Source: Steroidobacteraceae bacterium
GTDB lineage: Bacteria > Pseudomonadota > Gammaproteobacteria > Steroidobacterales > Steroidobacteraceae
Length of the DNA: 43,473 nucleotides
Direction: 5' to 3'
NCBI GenBank assembly: GCA_027456085.1
Contig: DAIDVO010000067.1
Coordinates: forward strand, 1 to 43,473
Shown here: positions 27,806-36,900 of the stretch, in pieces
Numbering within the stretch: the stretch's first letter is position 1
Layout of the letters: each line of letters opens with the position of its first letter
The notes under the pieces: generated by a model
What the model saw: only the letters and a program-made list of their open reading frames with translations
Told to the model about the DNA's origin: nothing
The model's database searches: none
Position numbers and translations under genes: made by a program

Positions 27806-29164
27806 GTGCTCGGAGACAATGCCAACAAGCCGACGATTCCCGCCAATGGCCCCGAAGACAAGCAACGTGCCCGCCTCGCCGGCTGGCAGGCGCTCGATGG
27901 GAAACAGTTCGAGGGCCCGGCCGTCGCCGAACTCTACAGGCAGCGGGCGACGCGGTTTGTGGACATCGTACAACTGAGACAGCCGGACCGCGTACCGTCG
28001 CTGCTGTTGTCATCAGGGATTGTGCCCCGGTACGCCGGGATTTCATTCGCAGACACGTTCTACGATGCCGAGAAGAGCGCCGCGGCTACACGGAAATTCA
28101 TAGAGGAATTTCGGCCCGAATACACGTTGATGGGCGGAGGCGCATCCGGCAGAGCCTACGATCTTCTGGGCTACAACGCCTACAAGCGGCCCGGCAGCAG
28201 CCTGCCGGACGACGTGCCGTTTCAGTATGTCGAAGGCGAATACATGCCCGCCGAGGACTACGCCGCGCTGATCAACAATCCCGAAGGCTACATGCTGCGC
28301 AATTATCTCCCGCGGGTGTGCGACAACCTGCAGGGACTGCGCCTGCTTCCCAGCCTGTTCTCGACCGTGGAGATGATCGGCCTCAGCGCCTGGCTCGCCG
28401 GCCTGTCGGCACCACCATTGCTGGAGGCGCTGAGACGGCTCGGCGAGGCCGCCGAACACGTCGGCAAGAACCACGCGGTCTGGATGAAGACGAGCGCCCA
28501 GATCCTCGGCCGTCATGGCTGCCCCGGCCTGGTGGGCGGCGTCGCCAAGGCACCGTTCGACATCGTCGCGGATACGCTTCGCGGTACGCGCGGCGCACTG
28601 ATGGATCTTTACCGGCGTCCGGACAAGCTGCTCGCCGCCAGCGAAGCACTGATTCCCACCTCGATTCACATGGGCGTCGGGGCAGGTGAGCCCGGTCCGC
28701 CACCGTTTGTGTTCATGCCGTTGCACAAAGGCGCGTCCGCGTTCATGTCGTTCAAGCACTTCCAGAAGTTCTACTGGCCATCCTTCGAGCGCCAACTGGA
28801 AGGCATCATCGCCGCGGGCATGGTGCCATTTTCCTTCGTCGAGGGTGGCTTTGACGAAGCACGGCTCGAGTTCATTGCGGCGTCGGGACTGCCGGCCGGC
28901 CGGACCATCTGGCTGTTCGACCGCACCGACCTGCGCCTGGTAAAGAAACACTTTAGCGGCTTCGCCTGCTTCGGCGGAAACGTGCCGGCCTCGCTGTTCT
29001 CGGCCGGCACCGTCGCGCAGATGGAGGATTACTGTAAACACCTGATTGATGACGTCGCGCCCGGCGGCGGCTTCTTCCTCTCGCCCGGCGCGACCGTGGA
29101 TGATGCGAATCCGGCTGTCGTGCGGGCGTATATGGCCTGCGCCGAGAAATACGGGGTTTATTGA
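27806..29164 (+). CDS. Uroporphyrinogen decarboxylase-family corrinoid methyltransferase (MtaA/CmuA/O-demethylase MT-I-like)
   Basis: URO-D-fold family sequence ('RVPSLLLSSGIVPRYAGISFADTFYD', 'PFVFMPLHKGASAFMSFKHFQKFYWPSFERQLEGIIAAGMVPFSFVEG'). In-frame GTG at 27806 proposed; ORF track begins at 27701. Genomic context supports a corrinoid role. Confidence 0.82.
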   Translation: MLGDNANKPTIPANGPEDKQRARLAGWQALDGKQFEGPAVAELYRQRATRFVDIVQLRQPDRVPSLLLSSGIVPRYAGISFADTFYDAEKSAAATRKFIEEFRPEYTLMGGGASGRAYDLLGYNAYKRPGSSLPDDVPFQYVEGEYMPAEDYAALINNPEGYMLRNYLPRVCDNLQGLRLLPSLFSTVEMIGLSAWLAGLSAPPLLEALRRLGEAAEHVGKNHAVWMKTSAQILGRHGCPGLVGGVAKAPFDIVADTLRGTRGALMDLYRRPDKLLAASEALIPTSIHMGVGAGEPGPPPFVFMPLHKGASAFMSFKHFQKFYWPSFERQLEGIIAAGMVPFSFVEGGFDEARLEFIAASGLPAGRTIWLFDRTDLRLVKKHFSGFACFGGNVPASLFSAGTVAQMEDYCKHLIDDVAPGGGFFLSPGATVDDANPAVVRAYMACAEKYGVY

Positions 29165-29245
29165 CGGGAGACGGCGCATGCAAACCCGATGTACGAACAG
29201 CGTTGCAAAGCGGGACCACGTCGAGTCCACAGGAGGACACCAGCA

Positions 29246-30709
29246 ATGGAACAGGCCGCGTTAGTGAATGCCATCGGTTCAGGACGGGTCAGTCATGATC
29301 CGGCGGAACTGGAGAGTTATTCGAGCGACGTCAGTTTCGCCAACCGCGTGCGCCCCGCATCGCTCGTAAAGCCGAGAACCACGGACGAGGTTCACCGAAT
29401 CCTGAAATTTGCCAACGAGACCAAGACGCCTCTGGTACCGGTCAGTTCGGGCGCACCGCACTTCCGCGGAGATACCGTTCCCAGTGTGGGCGGCGCGCTC
29501 ATCGTCGATATGAGCGGCATGAAGAAGATTCTGATGGTGGACCGTGACAGACGCGTAGCCATGTGCGAGCCGGGAGTCACCTTCGGCGAACTGATTCCGG
29601 CGGCGCAAAAGGCAGGGCTTCGGCTCAACATGCCGCTTCTGCCGCGGGCATCCAAGTCGGTGATCGGCAGCATTCTCGAGCGAGAGCCCGTCGTCATGCC
29701 CAAATACCAATGGGATATTTCCGACCCGCTGGCGTGTGCCGAAATCATTTTTGGAACCGGTGATGAGTTCAGAACCGGACAGGCCGCGGGTCCCGGTACC
29801 GTCGCGGAGCAAAGAGCGGTGGGAGGCGTGCAAAAGGCGCCCTACGGACCCGGCACGGCTTCGTTGCACCGCCTGATCCAGGGGGCTCAAGGAACGCTGG
29901 GTATCGTCACTTGGGTGTCGATGCGATGCGAAATATTGCCGAGTCTGGAAGAGCCCTTCGTCGTTGGCTCCTGCGATCTGGACCAGCTGCTCGAATTGAC
30001 CCATTGGCTGATTCGACAGCGAATGGTCAACGAGTGCTTCATCCTCAATAATGCGAATCTCGCGACCATCTTCGCGAATCCGGCGGCCGCCGACTACCGG
30101 AGCCTCAAAGCGGCGCTGCCTACCTGGACCCTGTTCTACACGGTGGCCGGCGGCGAATATTTCCCGGAGGAACGGGTCGGCTCCCAAATCAAGGACATCA
30201 CCGAGATCGCGCAGCGATTGGGTATCGAGGCGGTCAGGACAGTCGGCGGGATTTCCGCCAATGAAATCATGAAAACGGTACAGCAGCCTTGCGCAAATCC
30301 CTACTGGAAGCTTCGCCCCAGGGGCGCCTCCCAGGACATTTTCTTCATGACCATCCGGGAGAAACTCGAAGGTCAGATCGCCGGCATGGCTGCGCAGGCG
30401 GATCGAAGTGGCTACGCCGCCGCCGACGTCGGCGTGTACATCCAGCCGGCCGTGCAGGGCACGAGCTTTCACTGCGAGTTCAATCTGTTTTATGACCCCG
30501 GCAACGCCAAGGAACGCAATCGAGTCCGCGAGCTGACCAGTTCGGCCACCAAGAGCTTGCTAGCCGGGGGTGCGTTCTTCTCGAGGCCATATGGGGACGA
30601 TGCAAGGATGATTCTGAACCGCGATGCGGCCTCCGTGGAGGTCTTGCACACGTTCAAGAAGATCTTTGATCCGAACAACGTGATGAATCCGGGGAAAGTC
30701 TGTTTTTGA
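29246..30709 (+). CDS. FAD-binding oxidoreductase (FAD_binding_4; GlcD/VAO-like)
   Basis: ATG at 29246 preceded by AGGAGG; 'LVKPRTTDEVHRILKFANETKTPLVPVSSGAPHFRGDTVP...LIVDMSGMKKILMVDRDRRVAMCEPGVTFGEL', C-terminal 'FKKIFDPNNVMNPGKVCF'. Confidence 0.9.
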   Translation: MEQAALVNAIGSGRVSHDPAELESYSSDVSFANRVRPASLVKPRTTDEVHRILKFANETKTPLVPVSSGAPHFRGDTVPSVGGALIVDMSGMKKILMVDRDRRVAMCEPGVTFGELIPAAQKAGLRLNMPLLPRASKSVIGSILEREPVVMPKYQWDISDPLACAEIIFGTGDEFRTGQAAGPGTVAEQRAVGGVQKAPYGPGTASLHRLIQGAQGTLGIVTWVSMRCEILPSLEEPFVVGSCDLDQLLELTHWLIRQRMVNECFILNNANLATIFANPAAADYRSLKAALPTWTLFYTVAGGEYFPEERVGSQIKDITEIAQRLGIEAVRTVGGISANEIMKTVQQPCANPYWKLRPRGASQDIFFMTIREKLEGQIAGMAAQADRSGYAAADVGVYIQPAVQGTSFHCEFNLFYDPGNAKERNRVRELTSSATKSLLAGGAFFSRPYGDDARMILNRDAASVEVLHTFKKIFDPNNVMNPGKVCF

Positions 30710-30762
30710 CGCAAGCGGGAATACAGCGACGATCGGCGAACGGACAGCAGGAGACAGCCGCA

Positions 30763-32031
30763 ATGGGATTGGAACAGTACAAGGGCGATATGGACATGTG
30801 TTGCCGCTGCTCGACCTGCAAATTCGTACCCATGCAGCAGGTGAGCGGATTCCAGTACGCCAACGTGTGCCCCAGCATATCCAAATATGACTTTCACAGT
30901 TACTCCGGCGGCGGCCGGCTGAACATCGGCGCATCGATGCTGAAGAACGGGTTCAATTACACGCACAAGCTGCTGGACATCGTCTACAACTGCCAGATGT
31001 GCGGGGCCTGCGGCGTTTCGTGCAATTACGCCATGGACATGGAAGTCATGGCGCCGATCACCGAATTCCGGATCAAGTGTGTCAAGGACGGCAAGACACA
31101 TCCTGCCCTGGACAAGATCATCGCCGGTCTGCGCAAGAACGATTCGATGGTGCCCGTGACCGGCAAGCGCGGTGACTGGGCTGCCGGACTCAACCTGAAG
31201 GACGCCACCAAGGAAAAAGTGGACGTGCTCTATTACGTCGGATGCCTTACGAGCTACGACAAGAAGCTGCAGAAGCTGGCCAGGTCCACCGCGAAAATAC
31301 TGCAGAAGGCAGGGGTCGATTTCGGCATCGCCGGCGATGCGGAGACCAGCAGCGGCGGAGCGGCCTATGAGATGGGGTACGAGCAAGATGCCCTCGACCA
31401 GGCCAAGAAGACCATGGCCCTGATCAAGCAGACCGGAGTCAAGACGGTCGTTGCCTCCGGGGCCGAGGACTACCAGGCCATCAAGGTTCTATATGACAAG
31501 TTCAAGCTGAAGGGCGACCTGAAGGTGCTGCATATTGCGCAGTACATTCCGCAACTGATCAAGGAAGGCAAGCTCGAGCCGAAGAAGAACCTCGAACTCG
31601 CGGTGACGTACCACGATCCGTGCCACTTGGGCAGGCTGGGCGAACCATGGGTCCACTGGGAAGGCAAGAAGGTGCCGGGAGATCGCTTTGTGTTTGATCC
31701 GCCCAAGGTGTACCGGCGCGGAACACACGGCATCTATCAGCAGCCGCGGGACGTGCTGAAGAGCATTCCGGGAGTCAAGCTCACCGAAATGCCGCGGAAC
31801 AAGGAATATGCCTGGTGCTGCGGCGCCGGCGGCGGAGTGTGTGATTCCAATCCGGAATTCGCCCAATGGACGGCTAAGGAAAGAATCGAGGAGGCCGAAT
31901 CCACCGGTGCCGAAGCGCTGGTCACCGCTTGCCCCAAGTGTGAGAAGACGTTCAGCGCGGCGATCGAGGCCAATGGCAGCCGCCTGAAGGTCTACGACAT
32001 TGTGGAACTCGTCGAACAGGCGATCGAATAA
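30763..32031 (+). CDS. (Fe-S)-binding CCG-domain oxidoreductase subunit (GlcF/HdrD-like)
   Basis: [4Fe-4S] motif 'CQMCGACGVSC'; C-terminal CCG domain 'DPCHLGR...WCCGAGGGV...ACPKCE'; N-terminal CCG domain degenerate. Confidence 0.9.
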   Translation: MGLEQYKGDMDMCCRCSTCKFVPMQQVSGFQYANVCPSISKYDFHSYSGGGRLNIGASMLKNGFNYTHKLLDIVYNCQMCGACGVSCNYAMDMEVMAPITEFRIKCVKDGKTHPALDKIIAGLRKNDSMVPVTGKRGDWAAGLNLKDATKEKVDVLYYVGCLTSYDKKLQKLARSTAKILQKAGVDFGIAGDAETSSGGAAYEMGYEQDALDQAKKTMALIKQTGVKTVVASGAEDYQAIKVLYDKFKLKGDLKVLHIAQYIPQLIKEGKLEPKKNLELAVTYHDPCHLGRLGEPWVHWEGKKVPGDRFVFDPPKVYRRGTHGIYQQPRDVLKSIPGVKLTEMPRNKEYAWCCGAGGGVCDSNPEFAQWTAKERIEEAESTGAEALVTACPKCEKTFSAAIEANGSRLKVYDIVELVEQAIE

Positions 32032-33518
32032 TGGGACCACGAATCATGACGCTGAGCAAAGAAGTCTATGCGGAATTCGAAGATGTAGTCGGTCCGGAAT
32101 TCATCTGTAATGACCCGGCGATCATGCCCTCGTATTACGCCACCGAGTTCGCGGCAGTCATCCTGCCGGAGAACACGGCGCAGGTTCAGGCAATCGTCAA
32201 GCTGTGCAACAAGCACAAGGTGTCATTCCGACCGGTGTGCACCGGCTGGACGGGAAAGTTTCAAGCGGGCGTTGTCCTTTTGGATTTGAGAAGGATGAAC
32301 CGCATCATCGAGATCAACGAGAAGAACATGTACGCGGTGGTCGAGCCGTATGTGATCACGGCGCAGCTGCAGGCCGAGTTGATGAAGCGAGGCCTGCATC
32401 TGAACGTCAAGGGCGCCGGCACCAATTGCTCGGCGATGCTGCGCGGCCACGGACATCTGGATCAATCCACTGGCGGCGACGATCGCAATCATCTGGCCAT
32501 CGAGTGGGTCACGCCTGCCGGGAACATCGTCCGATCCGGCTCCTTGGGGTCTTCGGATGAATGGTTCTGCGGGGATGGCCCGGGGCCCTCGCTGCGGAGC
32601 ATCCTCACGAGTGCGACGCCTCCGGGTGTGACGCCTGGCGTATTTACGCGGGCCGCCATGAAGATCTATCACTGGCCCGGTCCGACGAAGTTCCCCATCG
32701 TCGGCAATTCGCCAAATTACGCCCTAAGCGAAATTCCGGCGAATTTCATGACCCGCTATTACAGTTTTCCGACCATGGAAAAGATGTGGCAGGCCGAGCT
32801 CAAGATCGGAGAGAGTGAAATCTCGTTCGAGCTCATGGGCTTCAACGTGGCCATGGTGGCGGCGAACATCACGACCAGCAATGAAGAAGAGGAAGCGGCT
32901 TTCAAGCGGCTCAGCAAAGAGGTGCAAGGTCCGGGCTTCCTGATCATCCTGGCCGGCAATTCCGCGGCCGACTTCGAATACAAGAAGCGCGTGCTGAATC
33001 ACATCGTCAATGCCGCGGGCGGCAAGTCCCTCGCTTCGCTGGAAGATCCCCGGACGGAGGGGATTCTGATGTGCCAGTGCATCCGAATTTCCGCCTCTAT
33101 CCGGGAAACCTTCCGCCCGGGCGGCGCTTTCAGTTCCATCCCCGTGATGGGGCAAAGAGACCTGACGATCAAGTGGGCGATCGGGGCCGGAAAGGCAAAG
33201 GAGCCGTTGATCGAAAAGGGTTTGATCGTGGATGACGGCGGCGCCTCCTTTGGATGGGGCGTCGAACAGGGACATCTCGGCAAGACGGAAATATTCTGCA
33301 AGTTTGATCCCCAGAACGCGGTCGCCAAGCAGGCGGTGCAGGCCTGGCACGACGAGCAGAGTGCCCGGGCCTTCAAGGAACGCTATTTCGCGTTACTATC
33401 GCCGGGCCAGCCCGAGGAAATCGGCAAAGCGCTGTCGAACTACCACGTCTGGTGGAACAAGCTCCAAAAGGAGCTCGATCCCAATCGCGTATCACCGGAG
33501 GGCGGCGCACTGGTCTAG
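32031..33518 (+). CDS. Second FAD-binding oxidoreductase (FAD_binding_4 family)
   Basis: 'VILPENTAQVQAIVKLCNKHKVSFRPVCTGWTG...VVLLDLRRMNRIIEINEKNMYAVVEPYVITAQLQAEL'; start overlaps the upstream stop (TAATG). Confidence 0.88.
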   Translation: MGPRIMTLSKEVYAEFEDVVGPEFICNDPAIMPSYYATEFAAVILPENTAQVQAIVKLCNKHKVSFRPVCTGWTGKFQAGVVLLDLRRMNRIIEINEKNMYAVVEPYVITAQLQAELMKRGLHLNVKGAGTNCSAMLRGHGHLDQSTGGDDRNHLAIEWVTPAGNIVRSGSLGSSDEWFCGDGPGPSLRSILTSATPPGVTPGVFTRAAMKIYHWPGPTKFPIVGNSPNYALSEIPANFMTRYYSFPTMEKMWQAELKIGESEISFELMGFNVAMVAANITTSNEEEEAAFKRLSKEVQGPGFLIILAGNSAADFEYKKRVLNHIVNAAGGKSLASLEDPRTEGILMCQCIRISASIRETFRPGGAFSSIPVMGQRDLTIKWAIGAGKAKEPLIEKGLIVDDGGASFGWGVEQGHLGKTEIFCKFDPQNAVAKQAVQAWHDEQSARAFKERYFALLSPGQPEEIGKALSNYHVWWNKLQKELDPNRVSPEGGALV

Positions 33519-33615
33519 TCCGCGCATATCACCGCCCGGCCGGCCATCCCAAGAATCGCTGCGGTTGCCGGGCCGGATTGAGTCTTGGTGCAACCGCGAT
33601 AAGGAGTGCATTTCG

Positions 33616-34308
33616 GTGACTGACATGACAGAGCAAGAACAACAGCTCGTCTCGTGGCTCGCGGACATGCGTGAAGACGACGCCGTCCCCCTCGCCACGG
33701 CGATGCTGCTTGAACAGCGTGTGGATCCGCTACACGTCCTCAATCTATGCCGCGCGGCGATGGAAATCGTCAGCAAGCGCTTCGAGCAAGGCGAATATTT
33801 CCTGCCCGAACTCGTACTTTCCGGCGAGATGCTTGACCGGATTGGCGCCATCGCCAAGCCGCTCATCAAGGATCTTCCCCAAGACGCCGCCCGCAAGGCC
33901 GGCAAAGTACTCATAGGCACGGTCCACGGCGACCTGCACGACATAGGCAAGAACATCGTTACCTTCATGCTGGATATCAACGGCTTCGAGGTGAAGGACA
34001 TCGGCATCGATGTTCCAGTCAAGGTATTCATCGACGAGATCAATGCCTACCAGCCCAATGTCGTCGGCCTGTCCGGATTCCTGACGCTGGCGTTTGAATC
34101 AATGAAGGAAACCATCGAGGCGATCGCTCAAGCCGGCTTGCGCGAAAAGCTCCGCATAATGATCGGCGGCGGCCAGATTGATGAGACGATCCGCGCTTAC
34201 ACGGGGGCGGACGCGTTCGGCAGTAATGCCGTCGAGGCGGTCGCCCTGTGCACCAAATGGTGCGCGGCAGCCGCTCCAAAACTCGGATACGCGCCGGCCG
34301 GCAAGTAG
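33616..34308 (+). CDS. Corrinoid (B12-binding) methyltransferase protein
   Basis: Cobalamin motif 'GTVHGDLHDIGKNIVTFMLDINGFEVKDIGIDVPVKVFID' and 'VVGLSGFLTLAFESMKETIEAI', with N-terminal B12-binding cap helices. Start GTG 33616 or ATG 33625; ORF-track start 33232 lies inside the upstream gene. Confidence 0.95.
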   Translation: MTDMTEQEQQLVSWLADMREDDAVPLATAMLLEQRVDPLHVLNLCRAAMEIVSKRFEQGEYFLPELVLSGEMLDRIGAIAKPLIKDLPQDAARKAGKVLIGTVHGDLHDIGKNIVTFMLDINGFEVKDIGIDVPVKVFIDEINAYQPNVVGLSGFLTLAFESMKETIEAIAQAGLREKLRIMIGGGQIDETIRAYTGADAFGSNAVEAVALCTKWCAAAAPKLGYAPAGK

Positions 34309-34350
34309 TCATGGCCGGGACTCCCCGGCAGTCGCGCGTAGGTTAACGTC

Positions 34351-35055
34351 GTGTACCGAATATCCAGCCGTCCGCTATTGTGCGCGGTCTCCTCGGCCGT
34401 GCCGGAACAGGTCATGAGCGGCGCTCATCTGCGGCTTCGTGCGCAGGCATTGAGGCTGCTTGAAGCCGAATCGATGCTCGACGCCCGCTACGCTTTTCGC
34501 TTCGTGACGATCGATGGCGTCCGTGACGATCTGCTCATCCTGGCCGGTGAAAGCCTTGAAGCTCCGTGGCTCATTCCGAAGAGCGGCCGGCTCACAGCCG
34601 TTGCTTGCTGCGTAGCCACGCTGGGAGAGGGTCTGGAGGATCGCGTACGCACGCTTTTCACCGCGCGACGCGCGGCGCTTGCACTCGTCTTGGATTCGAT
34701 TGGCAATGAGATCCTAATGGTACTGGCGCGGCGGGCGCAGGATCATATGCGGGCCGCGGCAACCGGCCGCGGTCTGTCCATGGCGGGCGAGCTGCGTTCC
34801 GGTGACCCTGGTCTGGCTCTCGATACGCAGCGCAGGATCCTGGCGCTCGCCGCCGCCGACGAATTGGGCATTACCCTGAGTAGCGGCTGCGTGATGCGGC
34901 CACTCAAGTCGACGAGCATGGTGCTCGGTGCCGGCATTGCGTTGCGCGAAGTTGGCTGGTCGCGCTGTGATCCCTGTCCGTCGCGACCACGGTGCCGCGT
35001 CGCCACCGGCGCGCGCATGAACAGTGCATCACCGCCGCCGCGAACCCAACCGTGA
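34351..35055 (+). CDS. Stand-alone vitamin B12-dependent methionine synthase activation-domain-like protein
   Basis: GTG start; 'VACCVATLGEGLEDRVRTLF...ALVLDSIGNEILMVLARRAQDHM' and 'SGCVMRPLKSTSMVLGAGIALREVGWSRCDPCPSRPRC', lying between the corrinoid protein and RACo genes. Confidence 0.75.
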   Translation: MYRISSRPLLCAVSSAVPEQVMSGAHLRLRAQALRLLEAESMLDARYAFRFVTIDGVRDDLLILAGESLEAPWLIPKSGRLTAVACCVATLGEGLEDRVRTLFTARRAALALVLDSIGNEILMVLARRAQDHMRAAATGRGLSMAGELRSGDPGLALDTQRRILALAAADELGITLSSGCVMRPLKSTSMVLGAGIALREVGWSRCDPCPSRPRCRVATGARMNSASPPPRTQP

Positions 35056-35066
35056 TACCGGCTGAA

Positions 35067-36899
35067 ATGAAGAACGTTCAATCGTACACGCTGCACTTTC
35101 CGCAGCTTGACCGCGATATTGCGGTGCGCGATGGCGAAACCATTCTGCAGTGCGCGCGCCGCGCGGGCGTGCGTATCGTCGGCGCCTGCGGCGGTCGTGG
35201 AACCTGCGGCTCCTGCATGGTCGCCGTGATCGAAGGCCGCGTGCGCAGCTCGACCCGCAAGAGCGCCACCGACTCCGGTACGGCGGAAGGACACCACACC
35301 GTCCGCGCCTGCCAGTCCAGTCCCGTGACGGACTGCGTCATCATGATATCAGCGCGCGCGCTCGCCCCTGTTGTGCGTACGGAAGTCGCCGCGGCCGACG
35401 ACTCGCTGTATTTGCCGCTGGACAGCGCCATCGTTCGACGGTGCATTACCGTGCCCGCGCCGACCCTTGAAGATCCCCGCGCCGATGCGGAACGCCTGGT
35501 CCGGGCCCTTCCGGGCGGCCCAAAGCCCACCATCGATATCACCGCGGCTCGTTCCTTGCCAATACGCCTGCGCGCCGACGGCGGCGTACTGTCGGTCGTC
35601 ATGCGCCGCAACGAGATCATCTCCTGCACGACGCAAGCCGCGGGCACGCTGGGTTTGGCCGTCGATTTGGGTACGACCAACACAGCCGGATTCTTGGTCA
35701 ATCTTCATGATGGGGCTCATATCGCCACTCTCGGCATCGAGAACCCGCAAGTTGCTTGGGGCGCCGATCTCATCAGCCGGATCAGCTACGCGCTGCGCAG
35801 CCCAAGCGGCGCCGAGGAATTGCGTCAAGCGGCGGTGACCGGAATCAACGCCATGATCCACGATTTATGCGCTGCCGTCGGAGCGCGGCCGGCTGAGATC
35901 GTCGACGTGACGATCTGCGGAAATACAGCCATGCAGTCCCTATTCGCAGGGCTGCCGGTCGACTATCTGGGCAAAGCCCCATTTGTCGCCGTGCTTCGTG
36001 ACGCCTGCGAGATACGCGCCCGCGATCTGGGTCTCGACGTATGTCCCGGCGCGTACGTCTATGTCGCGCCGAATGTTGCCGGGTGCGTCGGCGGCGACCA
36101 CGTCGCCGCACTTTTGGCAACGGAAGCTCGCTGGGCGGACGGCCGCGCCAGCCTTGTCATGGATATCGGGACCAACACCGAAATATCCGTGATTCATGCC
36201 GGCCGGATCCACACCGCATCCGCGCCCTCGGGTCCGGCCCTCGAGGGGGGCCACATTTCCTGCGGAATGCGCGCAGCGAACGGCGCCATCGAGCATGTAC
36301 GGCTTGGCGCATATGGCCTGGAGTTGGAGGTGATCGGCAACGCGGCGCCCGTAGGAGTTTGCGGATCCGGTGTTGTGGACGCGCTCGCAAGTTTGTATCG
36401 GGCGCACGTAATCGACGCACGTGGGCGAATCGGTCGCACGCATCCTGCCGCGACGCAACTCAACGGCAGGCGCTCCGCGATCCTGGCTCCCGGGGTCGAA
36501 TTTACGCAGGACGACATCCGCGCGGTACAGCTGGCGAAGTCGGCCATCCGAACCGCCACGGACGTTCTCCTGGAGCGCGCCGGACTACGCGCCGAAGATC
36601 TTGTGCGCTTCATCATTGCCGGCGCGTTCGGCGCCTACATCGATGTGCCCAGCGCGATCACGATCGGACTACTGCCGAACCTGCCGACGGATCGCTTTCA
36701 GCAGGTCGGCAACGCCGCCGGCGCCGGCATTCGACGCCTGCTCACATCGCAAGCCGCGCGCGAACGCGCAGGCGCTCTTGCGCAGCAATGTGAGTACGTC
36801 GAGCTCAGCTGCGTCAAGACGTTTCAGAAAGCATTTCTATCAAACATCGGATTTCCCGCCGACCCTTGTTTCCCGCCTACCCTTGCCACAGGAGCTTAG
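35067..36899 (+). CDS. RACo-like ASKHA-domain corrinoid activation protein (2Fe-2S ferredoxin plus DUF4445)
   Basis: [2Fe-2S] 'GACGGRGTCGSCMVAV', 'GLAVDLGTTNTAGFLVNL', 'ASLVMDIGTNTEISV', 'FIIAGAFGAYIDVPSAITIGLLPNLP'. Confidence 0.93.
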   Translation: MKNVQSYTLHFPQLDRDIAVRDGETILQCARRAGVRIVGACGGRGTCGSCMVAVIEGRVRSSTRKSATDSGTAEGHHTVRACQSSPVTDCVIMISARALAPVVRTEVAAADDSLYLPLDSAIVRRCITVPAPTLEDPRADAERLVRALPGGPKPTIDITAARSLPIRLRADGGVLSVVMRRNEIISCTTQAAGTLGLAVDLGTTNTAGFLVNLHDGAHIATLGIENPQVAWGADLISRISYALRSPSGAEELRQAAVTGINAMIHDLCAAVGARPAEIVDVTICGNTAMQSLFAGLPVDYLGKAPFVAVLRDACEIRARDLGLDVCPGAYVYVAPNVAGCVGGDHVAALLATEARWADGRASLVMDIGTNTEISVIHAGRIHTASAPSGPALEGGHISCGMRAANGAIEHVRLGAYGLELEVIGNAAPVGVCGSGVVDALASLYRAHVIDARGRIGRTHPAATQLNGRRSAILAPGVEFTQDDIRAVQLAKSAIRTATDVLLERAGLRAEDLVRFIIAGAFGAYIDVPSAITIGLLPNLPTDRFQQVGNAAGAGIRRLLTSQAARERAGALAQQCEYVELSCVKTFQKAFLSNIGFPADPCFPPTLATGA

Positions 36900-36900
36900 C

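Noticed and set aside
33232-33615. N-terminal extension of the corrinoid protein ORF
   Set aside because: Overlaps the second FAD oxidoreductase out of frame and is Arg/Ser-rich; homologous region starts near 33616-33625.
36421-36900. N-terminal 160-aa extension of the DHPS-fold methyltransferase ORF
   Set aside because: Lies inside the RACo-like gene in another frame; the GTG at 36901, right after the RACo stop, is a better start.
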